The notes: generated by a model not told the origin, from the sequence alone. 64,000 bases of DNA from HLUCCA09 sp039822045 (GCA_039822045.1 JBCBMY010000001.1:186001-250000); one strand, 5' to 3'. Shown: positions 50,657 to 60,496, counted from the stretch's first letter. Numbers and translations are program-made.

Positions 50657-50846
50657 GACCTGTCCCCGTAAGTCTTCTGCTTTGTCCGGCCCCCGCAAGC
50701 TCCCCCAGATTGCGCTACGAAGGTTGAATGCGGGTTACGCAATACTCGGAGAACACGCAAGAATGCTGGTCATTCCGAGGTTTTCCACAGCTTTGATCGG
50801 CAGGACTTCGCCGAATTGAGTCGCTCGTGCAACACTTTCTCTGGCG

Positions 50847-51665
50847 TCAACGCGCTGCTTGCGTGGCGTCAGCCATCGGCCAATAGAAGTCGGGCGGTAG
50901 TCCGGCTTCGGCGCGCTTCTCCTCGTTGAAGGGCGGTTTCAGCGCGCCGTGGAAGTAGCGACGGACGAGAGCATGGAAGGTGTCCTTGGGGTCGAGATCG
51001 TGGCGGCCGCACAGGAAGTGAAACCATTTCGAGCCGTAGGCGACGTGGTGCACCTCCTCGGCATAGATGACGCGCAATGCCTCGACGGCCGTGTCTTCGC
51101 CGGCGGCGGCAAAGAGATCGATCATGCCGGGGGTCACATCGAGCCCGCGGGCCTCGAGCACCATGGGCACGACGGCGAGACGGCCCATCAGATCGTCAGC
51201 GGTGTCCTCGGCCGCGCGCCACATCCCGGCATGGGCGGGCAGGGCGCCGTAGTGGGAGCCGCGCGCCTCGAGGCAGTCGCACATAAGGTTGAAGTGCTTG
51301 GCCTCCTCGTCGCCGGCTTTCACCCAATCATCGTAGAACCCCATTGGCAGCGGCGTGTCGGAGAACCGGGCAATGATGTCCCAATGAAGATCGACCGCGT
51401 TCAGCTCGATGTGGGCGACGGCGTGCAGCAGCGCCTCGCGGCCCTTTTCCGAGCCCGGCTTGCGCTTCGGCACGTCCCGCGGATCGAGCAGTTCGGGGCG
51501 AGCCGGGCGTTCGGGGCGCAGGGGCGGGTGCGCGGTGCCAACGGGCAGTGGGGCTCCCGCTGCGCGGGCCGATTGCCACGCTGCGGCGTGCGCGCGGGCA
51601 CGCGCCGTTTTCTCGCGACCGTCTGCCGTGGTGAGCACATCGACCGCCATGTCGCACAAGGTCAT
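50847..51665 (-). CDS. DUF455 ferritin-like protein
   Basis: A 272-aa protein of the DUF455 family, a ferritin-like di-iron four-helix bundle. Metal-ligand patterns are seen as AVAHIELNAVDLHWD (E and H), AGDEEAKHFNLMC (E-E-x-x-H), and YAEEVHHVAYG (E-E-x-x-H). The function is unknown; a relation to the MiaE hydroxylase fold has been noted for similar proteins. ATG 51665 (MTLCDMAVDVL) is preferred. It lies 59 bases after bcp on the same strand and may be co-transcribed with this peroxidase, which would suit an oxidative-stress or iron role (inference). Confidence 0.8.
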   Translation of the reverse strand: MTLCDMAVDVLTTADGREKTARARAHAAAWQSARAAGAPLPVGTAHPPLRPERPARPELLDPRDVPKRKPGSEKGREALLHAVAHIELNAVDLHWDIIARFSDTPLPMGFYDDWVKAGDEEAKHFNLMCDCLEARGSHYGALPAHAGMWRAAEDTADDLMGRLAVVPMVLEARGLDVTPGMIDLFAAAGEDTAVEALRVIYAEEVHHVAYGSKWFHFLCGRHDLDPKDTFHALVRRYFHGALKPPFNEEKRAEAGLPPDFYWPMADATQAAR

Positions 51666-51724
51666 CGCCAACCTGCAACTCCCGTTAGGCATTCATCCCG
51701 GCGACCCGGGGCGCAGCGCGCGGG

Positions 51725-52186
51725 CTAGAGCGACTTGACCGCCTCGAGAACCTTCTCGGCGTGTCCGGGCACCTTCACCTTGCGCCAGACCTCGCGCACC
51801 GTGCCCTCGCCGTCGATCAGGAAGGTCGATCGTTCGATGCCCATGTAGGTCTTGCCGTACATGCTCTTTTCGACCCAGACGCCGTAGCGTTCGCAGACAT
51901 CGCCCTCGTCGTCCGACAGGAGCGTGACCTTCAGATCGTACTTGTCGCGGAACTTGTCGTGCTTCTTCACGCTGTCCTTGGACACACCGAGGACGGTGGC
52001 ACCTTCTGCCTCGAACTCGCCGAGGAGTTCGGTGAAGGCCTGCGCTTCCTTGGTGCAGCCGGACGTGTCGTCCTTGGGGTAGAAGTAGAGAACGACGCTC
52101 TTGCCCTTGAGGTCGGCAAGTGCGAGTTCGCTGCCACCGTCGCGAGGTAGCGAGAAGTCGGGGGCGGGCGTACCGGGCTCAATCAT
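51725..52186 (-). CDS. bcp: Thioredoxin-dependent thiol peroxidase, Bcp/PrxQ family
   Basis: A 153-aa peroxiredoxin that reduces hydrogen peroxide and organic hydroperoxides. The peroxidatic Cys is C44 in KDDTSGCTKEAQAF. The resolving Cys found five residues later in E. coli Bcp is absent; C98 (GDVCERYGVW) is the likely alternative, as in the other Bcp subgroup. FYPKDDTSGCTKEA and YMGIERSTFLID are family motifs. ATG 52186 has AAGGA 6 bases upstream, and a 9-codon frame overlaps its start (52183-52212). Confidence 0.94.
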   Translation of the reverse strand: MIEPGTPAPDFSLPRDGGSELALADLKGKSVVLYFYPKDDTSGCTKEAQAFTELLGEFEAEGATVLGVSKDSVKKHDKFRDKYDLKVTLLSDDEGDVCERYGVWVEKSMYGKTYMGIERSTFLIDGEGTVREVWRKVKVPGHAEKVLEAVKSL

Positions 52187-52212
52187 GGGATGTCCTTGTC
52201 AGCGTCAGCCAT
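52183..52212 (-). other. Nine-codon upstream frame overlapping the bcp start
   Basis: Encodes MADADKDIP and ends TGA, sharing ATGA with the bcp start. AAGGAA stands 4-5 bases before its ATG. It could be a leader peptide affecting bcp translation or a chance frame. Confidence 0.35.
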
Positions 52213-52253
52213 CGGCTTCCTTTCTAGGACGGATGCGGGGAAGATAAAGGGGG

Positions 52254-55200
52254 ATGTCGAGGCAAGCCAACAGACGAGGGGCGGCGCAGGGTGGCCCGCG
52301 GAAGCCCGGAAAGGGCCCGGCTGAGCCTCCGCCAGCACCCAAAACGCCTTCGCGTGCCTCGGGCAGGAGGCGCAGGCGGCGACCGCTCCTTGCGCGCCCG
52401 CTCTCGCTGCTCCTTGAGGCTGCGGTGCTTCTTCTTCTGGTGGTCTTCGTCGCGGCGCTGGTGCTGGAGGACCGCGAGCTGGAGTTGCCCGCGTTTGTGG
52501 CGGAGCACTTGACCGCGCGCGCCGAGGGTGCGCTCGGGACAGAGCTCGATGTCGGTGGCGCGGTTCTGGTGGCCGAGGGGAAAGGGGCGCTGCGCGTTGG
52601 GTTGCGGGACGCCGCGCTGCTCGCGCCGGACGGGGCCGCTCGGCTCCGTATCGACCGGATGGACGTCGCGCTGACGGCGCAGGCCTTTCTTCGAGGGGCG
52701 CGTGCGCCGCGGGCGATTGAGGTCAGGGGCGCTGCGCTTCGGATCGTACGGCGCCCGGACGGACGGTTCGATATCGGCGAAGCGCTTGCGGAGATGGGCG
52801 TGACGCTGGGAGCGGGCGGGCCGGCGCTCGGCACGCCGGCCGAAGCCGTAGCGGCGATCCGCGATGCGTTGATGCGACCGCAGATGGAGACGCTCCAGAG
52901 CGTAGAGCTGACCGGGCTGACGCTGGTGTTCGAGGACATGCGGGCGGGGCGGCGCTGGACGGTACGGGACGGAGAGGTGTCGCTCGACCGAACGGCGGGG
53001 CGGATCGCGCTTGCCCTGTCCGCGGAGATGCCGGACGAGCAGATGGCGGGCGCCGGCATACCCCGGATCTCCCTGAGGCTCACGATCCCAGATAGCCCGG
53101 ATATGCCGGCCGAGATGTCAGCCTTGGTCGACGGCGTCCCGGCAGGGGCCATCGCCCCGCAGGCGCCCGCATTGGCTTGGCTTGCCCCGCTCGAGGCGCC
53201 GGTATCTGGCGCGCTGATCGCGCAGGTGCCGCCCGATGGCGGGCTCGGGGCGATTGACGGAACGTTGGAGATCGGGGCGGGGCGGCTCGTTTCCGAGGGC
53301 GGTGCGGGGTTCCCGCTCGACGAGGCGCGGGCCTACTTCGCCTATCGGCCGGAAACGTCGCGCCTGCGGTTCGACGCCCTGCGGCTCGCCACGCCCAATG
53401 CCCTTCTGGAGGCCGAAGGACACGCCTACCTGGGGGAGCTTCGTGGGGGGCTTCCCGACGACATCACAGCCCAGTTGCAAGTCACCGAAGCGCGCTTCAG
53501 CGCGCCCGGACAGCTTGCGGCGACGGCGGTCTTCGAAGCTGGCACCCTTGACGCGAAACTGCGGTTGCGGCCCTTCGCGCTTCAGATCGGGCAGATCGCC
53601 CTTGAGGCCGAAGCCGATGGCGCGCCGATGGCCCCTCTGCGGTTGCTCGGATCAGGCCGCATCGATGCGGCGGGCGGGGCGTGGCGGGCGTCGCTTGACG
53701 TTGGGGCGACCAACCTCAATCCCGGCCGGTTGGTGCGCCTGTGGCCGGCGGTCGCCGTGCCAAAAACACGGGCCTGGCTGGCCGAAAACCTGCTGGGCGC
53801 GGATGTGCTGGATACGAAATTGGGGATCCGGCTGACCCCTGGACAGGAGGCGGATGTCGCCCTGAGCTTTGCGTTTCGTGACGCGGTGGTGCGCGCCTTG
53901 CCGGAGTTGCCGCCAATCCGGGACGGGATCGGCTTTGCATCGATCACCGACGAGGCGTTCACGCTGACGATCGAGGAGGGCGCGATTACGCCGCCGGCGG
54001 GCGGTCCGATCGATCTGTCTGGGTCGGTGTTTCGGGTTCCGGACACGGATCAAAAGCCGCCGGATGGGGAGGTTCTGTGGGAGTCGGACGGCGGGATCAA
54101 GGCGACACTCTCGCTGCTCGATCAACCTCCGTTCTTCCTGATGGAGAAGGCGGGTCGCCCCGTGGATCTGGCCGAGGGAAGGGCGCGCCTGTCCGGCACC
54201 ATCGGCTTCCCAATCCGCAAGGGCGTAACGCTTGAGGAGGTGGAGTTCGATCTGACGGGCGAGCTTCTGGACGTCCGCTCCGATGTGCTCGTGCCCGGGC
54301 GGCAGCTCGATGCCGAGCGCTTGACGCTTGAAGCCACGCCCGCGGGCCTGACGATTGGGGGAGACGGGCGTCTGGACGATGTGCCGTTTCGCGCGGCGTG
54401 GCGGCAGGATTTCGGCCCGGATCGGCCGCCCGCCGAAGTGGCCGGCACGTTCAACTTGTCGCCGGCTGCGGCGGCCGCGTTTGCGCCGGGACTGCCGGCC
54501 GGCACGTTGCGCGGCGCATCCGAGGCGGAGGTTGCGCTGGTTTTGCCCCGCGAGGCTCCAGCGCGCATAGAGGTCACGTCAACCTTGGGCGGGCTTGGTA
54601 TTTCGATCCCCCCTGTCGGATGGTCGAAGTCGCCTGGCTCGGTGGGTTCATTTACGATCGAAGGGCGTCTGGGAGAGCCGGGGGCGCCGGCCGTCTTTGA
54701 CCGCGTCGCTCTGTCGGCACCCGGCCTCGAGGCGGAGGGGCAATTGACGACGGCGCCGGGCGGCGGCCTCGACCGGTTGACGCTGAGCCAGGCGCGGGTT
54801 GGAAACTGGTTCCGCGGTTCGGCCGTTTTGCGTGGACGCGGGCTCGGCCGTACGCCCGCCATCGCGGTGACGGGAGGCCGCGCGGATTTGCGGCGCTCCG
54901 ACTTTGGGGGCGGAGGCGGCGGTGGCGCCGGCGGACCCCTATCCATCGCGCTCGACCAGTTGACCGTTGCCGAGGGCGTGGCGCTTACCGGGCTCAGGGC
55001 AGACCTCTCGACCTCCGGCGGGCTGTCTGGACGCTTCACGGCTTCTGTGAATGGCGGGCCGCAGGTGGAGGGCTCGATTGTGCCGCGCGGGCGTGGGCGG
55101 CCGGCGCTGCGGATTCAGGCCTCGGACGCGGGGAGGGTTCTTGCTGCCGCCGGCGCGTTCGAGGAGGCGCGCGGTGGCGCCATGCTGCTGGTGCTGGTGC

Positions 55201-55682
55201 CGGACGGCGGGCCGGGGCGCTACCAGGGTGAACTGACCGTTGAGGGGCTGCGCCTGACCGCGGCGCCCGGTTTGGCGGCCGTGCTGAACACGATCTCGGT
55301 GGTCGGGCTCCTGGATCAGCTCAACGGCACGGGCCTTTTGTTTTCATCGATCCAGGCCTCGTTCCGATTGACGCCCGACGTGGTGGAACTCGTCTCGGCC
55401 TCGGGCGTCGGCCCGTCGATCGGTATCTCTGCGGATGGCTACTATGACTTGCGGCGAGAACGCATCGATATCCGGGGAGTTTTGTCGCCGCTCTACGCGC
55501 TGAATTCGATCGGACGGGTGTTCACGCGCGAGGGCGAAGGATTGTTTGGCTTCAACTACCGCGTGAGCGGGCCCTCGGACGATCCAAACGTGGCCGTCAA
55601 CCCGCTGTCTGTTCTGACGCCGGGGGCCTTTCGGCAGATCTTTCGCGCCTCGCCGCCGCAGCGGCCGGGGAGCGGCCAGTGA
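52254..55682 (+). CDS. Large AsmA-like/DUF3971 membrane-anchored protein
   Basis: A 1142-aa protein with a basic N-terminus (GRRRRRRPLLARPLSLLLE), one TM helix (about 50-72: AAVLLLLVVFVAALVLE) and a long periplasmic beta-rich body. The N-terminal DUF3971-like region and the C-terminal AsmA_2-like region (LLDQLNGTGLLFSSIQASF, DYDLRRERIDIRGVLSPLY-type strand pattern, then PNVAVNPLSVLTPG) match the YhdP/AsmA-like superfamily. These bridge-like proteins have been proposed to move phospholipids across the periplasm in E. coli. A Gly-rich insert is near residue 884. ATG 52254 abuts a GGGGG; an in-frame ATG further upstream is blocked by a stop. The stop overlaps queA (GTGA). Confidence 0.85.
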   Translation: MSRQANRRGAAQGGPRKPGKGPAEPPPAPKTPSRASGRRRRRRPLLARPLSLLLEAAVLLLLVVFVAALVLEDRELELPAFVAEHLTARAEGALGTELDVGGAVLVAEGKGALRVGLRDAALLAPDGAARLRIDRMDVALTAQAFLRGARAPRAIEVRGAALRIVRRPDGRFDIGEALAEMGVTLGAGGPALGTPAEAVAAIRDALMRPQMETLQSVELTGLTLVFEDMRAGRRWTVRDGEVSLDRTAGRIALALSAEMPDEQMAGAGIPRISLRLTIPDSPDMPAEMSALVDGVPAGAIAPQAPALAWLAPLEAPVSGALIAQVPPDGGLGAIDGTLEIGAGRLVSEGGAGFPLDEARAYFAYRPETSRLRFDALRLATPNALLEAEGHAYLGELRGGLPDDITAQLQVTEARFSAPGQLAATAVFEAGTLDAKLRLRPFALQIGQIALEAEADGAPMAPLRLLGSGRIDAAGGAWRASLDVGATNLNPGRLVRLWPAVAVPKTRAWLAENLLGADVLDTKLGIRLTPGQEADVALSFAFRDAVVRALPELPPIRDGIGFASITDEAFTLTIEEGAITPPAGGPIDLSGSVFRVPDTDQKPPDGEVLWESDGGIKATLSLLDQPPFFLMEKAGRPVDLAEGRARLSGTIGFPIRKGVTLEEVEFDLTGELLDVRSDVLVPGRQLDAERLTLEATPAGLTIGGDGRLDDVPFRAAWRQDFGPDRPPAEVAGTFNLSPAAAAAFAPGLPAGTLRGASEAEVALVLPREAPARIEVTSTLGGLGISIPPVGWSKSPGSVGSFTIEGRLGEPGAPAVFDRVALSAPGLEAEGQLTTAPGGGLDRLTLSQARVGNWFRGSAVLRGRGLGRTPAIAVTGGRADLRRSDFGGGGGGGAGGPLSIALDQLTVAEGVALTGLRADLSTSGGLSGRFTASVNGGPQVEGSIVPRGRGRPALRIQASDAGRVLAAAGAFEEARGGAMLLVLVPDGGPGRYQGELTVEGLRLTAAPGLAAVLNTISVVGLLDQLNGTGLLFSSIQASFRLTPDVVELVSASGVGPSIGISADGYYDLRRERIDIRGVLSPLYALNSIGRVFTREGEGLFGFNYRVSGPSDDPNVAVNPLSVLTPGAFRQIFRASPPQRPGSGQ

Positions 55683-56746
55683 GGCTTGACGACTTCGATT
55701 TCGACCTGCCGGAGGAGTTGATCGCGACGCGGCCCGCGCGGCCGCGCAGTTCTGCGCGGCTCCTGGTGGCCGAGGAGGGCCGAGAACGGGACTTGCACGT
55801 GTACGATCTGCCCTCGCTGCTGCGGCCCGGCGACATTCTCGTGCTGAACAACACGCGGGTGATCCCGGCGCGCCTGACGGGGGTGCGACGGCGCGCCGGC
55901 CCAGAAGGCGAGACCGAAGCGAGGATTGAAGTAACGCTCCTCGAAGCGCGCGCCGATGGCACATGGGCGGCGCTTGCCAAGCCGGCAAAGAAAGTGCGGG
56001 ACGGCGAGGCGATCCGCTTCACCGAGGATCTGAGCGCCGAAGTTAGAGGGCGGGCCGAAGGGCAGCTCCACCTCGCCTTTTCGCTGCAGGGCGAGGATTT
56101 CGATGCGGCCCTTGAGGCGGCCGGCGCGATGCCGCTGCCCCCCTACATCGCTGGGAGGCGCCCGGCCGACGCGCGAGACCGGACCGACTATCAGACCGTG
56201 TTTGCCAAGCGAAGAGGCGCGGTGGCGGCGCCGACGGCGTCGCTGCATCTCGATGCAGACCTGCTAGAGCAGATCGCGCAACGGGGCGTGCAGTTTGCCG
56301 AGGTGACGCTGCATGTCGGGGCGGGCACCTTCCTGCCGGTCAAGGTCGACGACATCGCGCAGCACCGCATGCATGCGGAATGGGGCGAGGTGACGGAGGA
56401 GGCCGCCTCGACCATCAATGCGGCGCGCGCGCGCGGCGGGCGTGTGATCCCGGTGGGGACAACGGCCCTTCGACTGATCGAAAGCGCGGCGACGGAGACC
56501 GGCCTCCAACCCTGGCGTGGGGATACGGACATCTTCATCACGCCTGGGTTCCGGTTCCGGCTGACCGACGGGCTGATGACCAACTTCCATCTGCCGAAGT
56601 CGACCCTGATGATGCTCGTCTCGGCGCTGATGGGGCGCGAACGGACCCTCGATCTTTATGCGCACGCGATACGGGAGCGATATCGCTTCTTCTCGTACGG
56701 CGACGCGTCGCTCCTTCTGCCCGACCGCTCCGACAAATCCCTTTAA
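55679..56746 (+). CDS. queA: tRNA preQ1(34) S-adenosylmethionine ribosyltransferase-isomerase
   Basis: A 355-aa enzyme of queuosine synthesis that transfers and rearranges ribose from SAM onto preQ1 in tRNA. FDFDLPEELIATRPA, the LRPGDILVLNNTRVIPARL motif, PPYIAGRRPADARDRTDYQT, VTLHVGAGTFLPVKVDDI, and TNFHLPKSTLMMLVSALMG are all QueA signatures. GTG 55679 lies inside the stop of the AsmA-like gene. Length is normal. Confidence 0.96.
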   Translation: MRLDDFDFDLPEELIATRPARPRSSARLLVAEEGRERDLHVYDLPSLLRPGDILVLNNTRVIPARLTGVRRRAGPEGETEARIEVTLLEARADGTWAALAKPAKKVRDGEAIRFTEDLSAEVRGRAEGQLHLAFSLQGEDFDAALEAAGAMPLPPYIAGRRPADARDRTDYQTVFAKRRGAVAAPTASLHLDADLLEQIAQRGVQFAEVTLHVGAGTFLPVKVDDIAQHRMHAEWGEVTEEAASTINAARARGGRVIPVGTTALRLIESAATETGLQPWRGDTDIFITPGFRFRLTDGLMTNFHLPKSTLMMLVSALMGRERTLDLYAHAIRERYRFFSYGDASLLLPDRSDKSL

Positions 56747-56840
56747 CCCGACACCGATATGGCGCAGTCGAGCGAGCCGGCGGGACCACGATTCGGGTAG
56801 CCGGGCAGGGAACGCACAGCGCAGCCGGGGAGCGGTTCGA

Positions 56841-58139
56841 ATGATACAGGTGATCGCGGGATCGTGGGCGCTGTTGCTTGGCATGTGCCTGTTGATGATC
56901 GGGAACGGCTTGCAGGGCACGCTCATGGGTGTGCGGGGAGCGCTCGAAGGGTTCTCGACGCTTGAGCTGTCGCTCATCACATCGGCCTATTTCCTTGGCT
57001 TCCTTGGGGGCAGCCGGATCGCGCCGATCATCATCCGGCGCGTGGGGCATGTGCGCGTCTTTGCATTCCTGGGCTCGCTGATCTCGGCGGTGCTGATCCT
57101 CTATCCGGTCGTGACCATCGCCTGGGCCTGGATGCTCTTGCGCATCGTCATCGGGTTCTGCCTGTCGGGGGTCTACATCACCGCCGAAAGCTGGCTGAAC
57201 AATTCCACGACCAACGAAACGCGCGGGCAGACATTGTCGGCCTATATGATCGTGCAGATGCTTGGGATCGTCACGGCGCAGGCGATCTTTGCCTTTGGCG
57301 ATCCGTCGGGTTTCATCCTCTTCATCGTGCCGTCGGTCTTGGTGTCGCTGTCGTTTGCGCCGATCCTCCTGTCGATCCAGCCGACGCCCGCGTTCGAGGC
57401 GACGCGGTCGATGAGCTTGCGGGAACTCTATGCGGCGTCGCCGCTTGGGATGGTTGGCATGTTCCTGTTGGGCGGCATCTTTGCGGGGCAGTTCGGGATG
57501 TCGGCGGTCTATGCCACCGAGGCAGGGCTGAGCCTGACGCAGATCTCGGCCTTTGTGTCGGCCTTCTTTCTGGGCGCAATGCTGCTTCAGTATCCCATCG
57601 GCTGGCTGTCGGACCGGATGGACCGACGGATCTTGATTCTGGGTACGGCAGCGGTGGGATCGGCGGTTTCGGCAGTGGCCGTTTTGTTCGGAGCGGATTT
57701 CTGGGTGATCGTGGCCGTGGCGTTTCTCAATGGCGGGTTGGGCCAGCCGCTTTATGCGCTCCTGATCGCGTACACGAACGACTATTTGCAACTTGAGGAT
57801 ATGGCGGGCGCATCGGCGGGCCTTCTGTTCGTGAACGGCGTGGGCGCGATCCTTGGGCCCATGCTGATCGGCTGGGGCCTGGGTGCGCTCGGGCCTGCCG
57901 GGTACTGGGTGTTTATGACCGCGAACATGGCGGCCATTGCGCTTTATGCGGCGTTCCGGATGACGCGGCGTCCGTCGGCCTATGCGGCGGAAGACGACTA
58001 CGAGGCGGTGTCGTACGCCCCGGTGACGCCGACGGCCTCGCCCGTCCTCCACGAGGTGGCGCAGGAATATTATGTCGACAGCGCCGAGGAAGGTGCTTCG
58101 GATGATGGGACCGAGGCACCGTCGGCCTCGGCCGGATAG
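56841..58139 (+). CDS. MFS transporter, YcaD/ProP-like sugar or metabolite type
   Basis: A 432-aa inner-membrane transporter with 12 hydrophobic helices. Motif-A-like FLGFLGGSRIAPIIIRRVG and GWLSDRMDRR are in the two halves, with VIGFCLSGVYITAESWLNN and the ETRGQTLSAYMIVQMLG helix typical of the YcaD/DHA-like group of unknown substrate. The C-terminal 45 residues are acidic and Ala/Ser-rich. ATG 56841 has GGGGAG 8 bases upstream; an open frame upstream overlaps queA and is not coding. It follows queA by 94 bases. Confidence 0.85.
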   Translation: MIQVIAGSWALLLGMCLLMIGNGLQGTLMGVRGALEGFSTLELSLITSAYFLGFLGGSRIAPIIIRRVGHVRVFAFLGSLISAVLILYPVVTIAWAWMLLRIVIGFCLSGVYITAESWLNNSTTNETRGQTLSAYMIVQMLGIVTAQAIFAFGDPSGFILFIVPSVLVSLSFAPILLSIQPTPAFEATRSMSLRELYAASPLGMVGMFLLGGIFAGQFGMSAVYATEAGLSLTQISAFVSAFFLGAMLLQYPIGWLSDRMDRRILILGTAAVGSAVSAVAVLFGADFWVIVAVAFLNGGLGQPLYALLIAYTNDYLQLEDMAGASAGLLFVNGVGAILGPMLIGWGLGALGPAGYWVFMTANMAAIALYAAFRMTRRPSAYAAEDDYEAVSYAPVTPTASPVLHEVAQEYYVDSAEEGASDDGTEAPSASAG

Positions 58140-58248
58140 CGTGGCGGAGGACTGCCGACGTGGTGGCTTCTTTACGCATCGGCACTTTACCGAGCCGGGT
58201 CGCGTTGCCACCTTGATGCGCAGGTCAGCGTGAAGGAGGACTGGGGTT

Positions 58249-58845
58249 GTGCCAGAGGTGACGCCGAAAGACGTGGTGACGTTTTGGGTCGACGAGGTTG
58301 GCCCGGACAAGTGGTACAAGGCGGACGATGCTGTCGACGCCGAGATCCGGAAGCGGTTCGGGGACGTCTGGCAGACGGCGGCCGCAGGCGGACTTCGAGA
58401 CTGGAAGTGCGGGCCGTCGCGGACGTTGGCCTATCTCCTGGTGACGGACCAGTTTCCCCGCAACATGTTCCGGGACGAGGCGCGCAGCTTTCAGACGGAT
58501 CGTCAGGCGCGCAGCGCGGCGATGCGGGCGCTGGCCCAGGGATGGGACGTCCGCGTGGCCGAGCCCCAGCGCCAGTTTTTCTATCTGCCAATGGTGCATT
58601 CCGAGGTGCTCGAGGATCAGGAGCGGGGCCTGCGGCTTGTCCTGACCCGGCTTTCTCAGCGCGACGGGAGTGTCGGGCGCGAAAACCTCTTGCATGCCCG
58701 GGCGCACCGTGAGGTGATCCGGCGGTTTGGTCGGTTTCCGCATCGCAATGCCTGTTTGGGGCGGCCGACGTCGGGCGCAGAGGCAACTTTCCTTTCGAAT
58801 GGCGGCTATGGTGCGGTCGTGCGCCAGCTTCAGGCGGCCGCCTAG
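58249..58845 (+). CDS. DUF924 family protein
   Basis: A 198-aa soluble protein of the DUF924 family, an all-helical TPR-like fold. FWVDEVGPDKWYKADDAVD, then GPSRTLAYLLVTDQFPRNMFRD (the strongly conserved core), PQRQFFYLPMVHSEVLEDQER, and HREVIRRFGRFPHRNACLGR are family hallmarks. The function is unknown. GTG 58249 is used, with AAGGAGGA about 10 bases upstream. Confidence 0.88.
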   Translation: MPEVTPKDVVTFWVDEVGPDKWYKADDAVDAEIRKRFGDVWQTAAAGGLRDWKCGPSRTLAYLLVTDQFPRNMFRDEARSFQTDRQARSAAMRALAQGWDVRVAEPQRQFFYLPMVHSEVLEDQERGLRLVLTRLSQRDGSVGRENLLHARAHREVIRRFGRFPHRNACLGRPTSGAEATFLSNGGYGAVVRQLQAAA

Positions 58846-59021
58846 CCTCTGAGCCGGACCACCGTCGATGGTGCTGGGATCGGCTTTGTCCCTGCGTCTG
58901 TAACGAGGCGTGCGCCCCCGCGTCGAAGTGCAACCCGGCCATGCACCGGCCGCGGGTTGGGCTGTGCATCCAGATCGTTTAAGGCTGAACCAACGGGACG
59001 CGGAGCGACGGGGAGGCAGAC

Positions 59022-60419
59022 GTGGCTGAGCAGACATTCGACATGATCGTGATCGGGGCGGGCCCGGGGGGCTATGTGGCTGCGATCCGCGGGGCGCAGC
59101 TGGGGCTGAAGGTTGCCTGTATCGAACGCGAGCATTTCGGCGGGATCTGCCTCAACTGGGGATGCATTCCGACGAAATCGATGCTGCGCTCGGCCGAGGT
59201 GTTCCACCTGATGCACCGCGCGAAGGAGTTTGGGCTGAAGGCCGACGGGATCGACTATGACCTCGATGCCGTCGTCAAGCGGTCACGCGGGATCGCCAAG
59301 CAGCTCAATTCGGGCGTCCAGCACCTGCTCAAGAAGAACAAGGTGACGGCTATTCTGGGCGAGGCGACCTTCACCGCCAAGGACACGGTGACGGTCAAGA
59401 CCGAAAAGGGCGTCGAGACCCTCAAGAGCAGGGCGATTGTGGTGGCGACCGGCGCGCGCGCGCGCGAGTTGCCGGGCCTTGAGGCGGATGGTGATCTTGT
59501 CTGGACGTACCGCCACGCCCTGGTGCCGCCCCGGATGCCGAAAAAGCTTCTGGTGATCGGCTCCGGCGCTATCGGGATCGAATTCGCCAGCTTTTACAAC
59601 ACGCTGGGCGCCGACGTTACAGTTGTCGAGGTGATGGACCGGATCCTGCCCGTGGAGGACGCCGAGATCTCGGCCTTTGCAAAGAAGAGCTTTGCCAAAC
59701 AGGGCATGACGATCATGGAGAAGGCCATGGTCAAACAGCTCGACCGCGGCAAGGGCAAGGTTACGGCGCATATCGAGATCGGCGGTAAGGTTGAGACCCA
59801 TGAGTTCGACACGGTGATCTCGGCGGTCGGCATTGTCGGCAACACCGAAGGGCTGCGGCTCGAGAAGATCGGTGTGAAGGTTGAGAAAACCCATGTGGCG
59901 ACCGATGCGTATTGTCGGACCGGCGTGCAGGGGGTTTATGCGATCGGCGACATCGCCGGTGCGCCGTGGCTGGCCCACAAGGCGAGCCACGAGGGCGTGA
60001 TGGTGGCAGAGCTGATTGCCGGCAAGAACGATGCGCACCCGGTAGAGCCGCATCAGATCGCCGGATGCACCTACTGCCAGCCCCAGATCGCCTCGGTTGG
60101 CCTGAGCGAGGCGAAGGCCAAGGAGGCGGGGCACGAGGTGCGCGTGGGCCGCTTCCCGTTCATCGGCAACGGCAAGGCGCTGGCGCTGGGCGAACCCGAG
60201 GGCATGATCAAGACGGTGTTCGATGCCAAGACGGGCGAGCTGCTTGGCGCGCATATGGTGGGTGCCGAAGTGACGGAACTGATCCAGGGCTACGTCGTCG
60301 GTCAGAAGCTCGAGACGACCGAGCAGGACCTGATGGAAACAGTGTTCCCCCACCCGACGCTGAGCGAGATGATGCACGAGTCGGTGCTCGACGCGTACGA
60401 CCGTGTGATCCACATCTGA
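59022..60419 (+). CDS. lpdA: Dihydrolipoamide dehydrogenase (E3)
   Basis: A 465-aa FAD-dependent pyridine nucleotide-disulfide oxidoreductase that reoxidises lipoyl groups of 2-oxoacid dehydrogenase complexes. FAD loop GAGPGGYVAA (12-21), redox disulfide GGICLNWGCIPTKS (C43/C48), NAD loop VIGSGAIGIEFASFY, the FAD C-site GVYAIGDIAGAPWLAHKA, and C-terminal active-site PHPTLSEMMHES are visible. No E1/E2 genes are adjacent. GTG 59022 has GGGGAGG upstream. A hairpin follows the gene. Confidence 0.95.
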   Translation: MAEQTFDMIVIGAGPGGYVAAIRGAQLGLKVACIEREHFGGICLNWGCIPTKSMLRSAEVFHLMHRAKEFGLKADGIDYDLDAVVKRSRGIAKQLNSGVQHLLKKNKVTAILGEATFTAKDTVTVKTEKGVETLKSRAIVVATGARARELPGLEADGDLVWTYRHALVPPRMPKKLLVIGSGAIGIEFASFYNTLGADVTVVEVMDRILPVEDAEISAFAKKSFAKQGMTIMEKAMVKQLDRGKGKVTAHIEIGGKVETHEFDTVISAVGIVGNTEGLRLEKIGVKVEKTHVATDAYCRTGVQGVYAIGDIAGAPWLAHKASHEGVMVAELIAGKNDAHPVEPHQIAGCTYCQPQIASVGLSEAKAKEAGHEVRVGRFPFIGNGKALALGEPEGMIKTVFDAKTGELLGAHMVGAEVTELIQGYVVGQKLETTEQDLMETVFPHPTLSEMMHESVLDAYDRVIHI

Positions 60420-60452
60420 GCGACGCGGCAGTCGGCCTCTTGCTTGGCGCCC

Positions 60453-60474
60453 GCCCACGGCTCAGTCTGTGGGC
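60453..60474. terminator. Hairpin downstream of lpdA
   Basis: GCCCAC / GTGGGC stem with a 10-base loop, followed by AGGTTT, 34 bases after the lpdA stop and 22 bases before the next gene. Weak terminator candidate. Confidence 0.35.
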
Positions 60475-60496
60475 AGGTTTGGTGGGGGATTTGACG

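Noticed and set aside
56538..58319. Leftward open frame opposite queA and the MFS gene
   Set aside because: Arg/His-rich antisense product; the rightward strand encodes clear QueA and MFS motifs.
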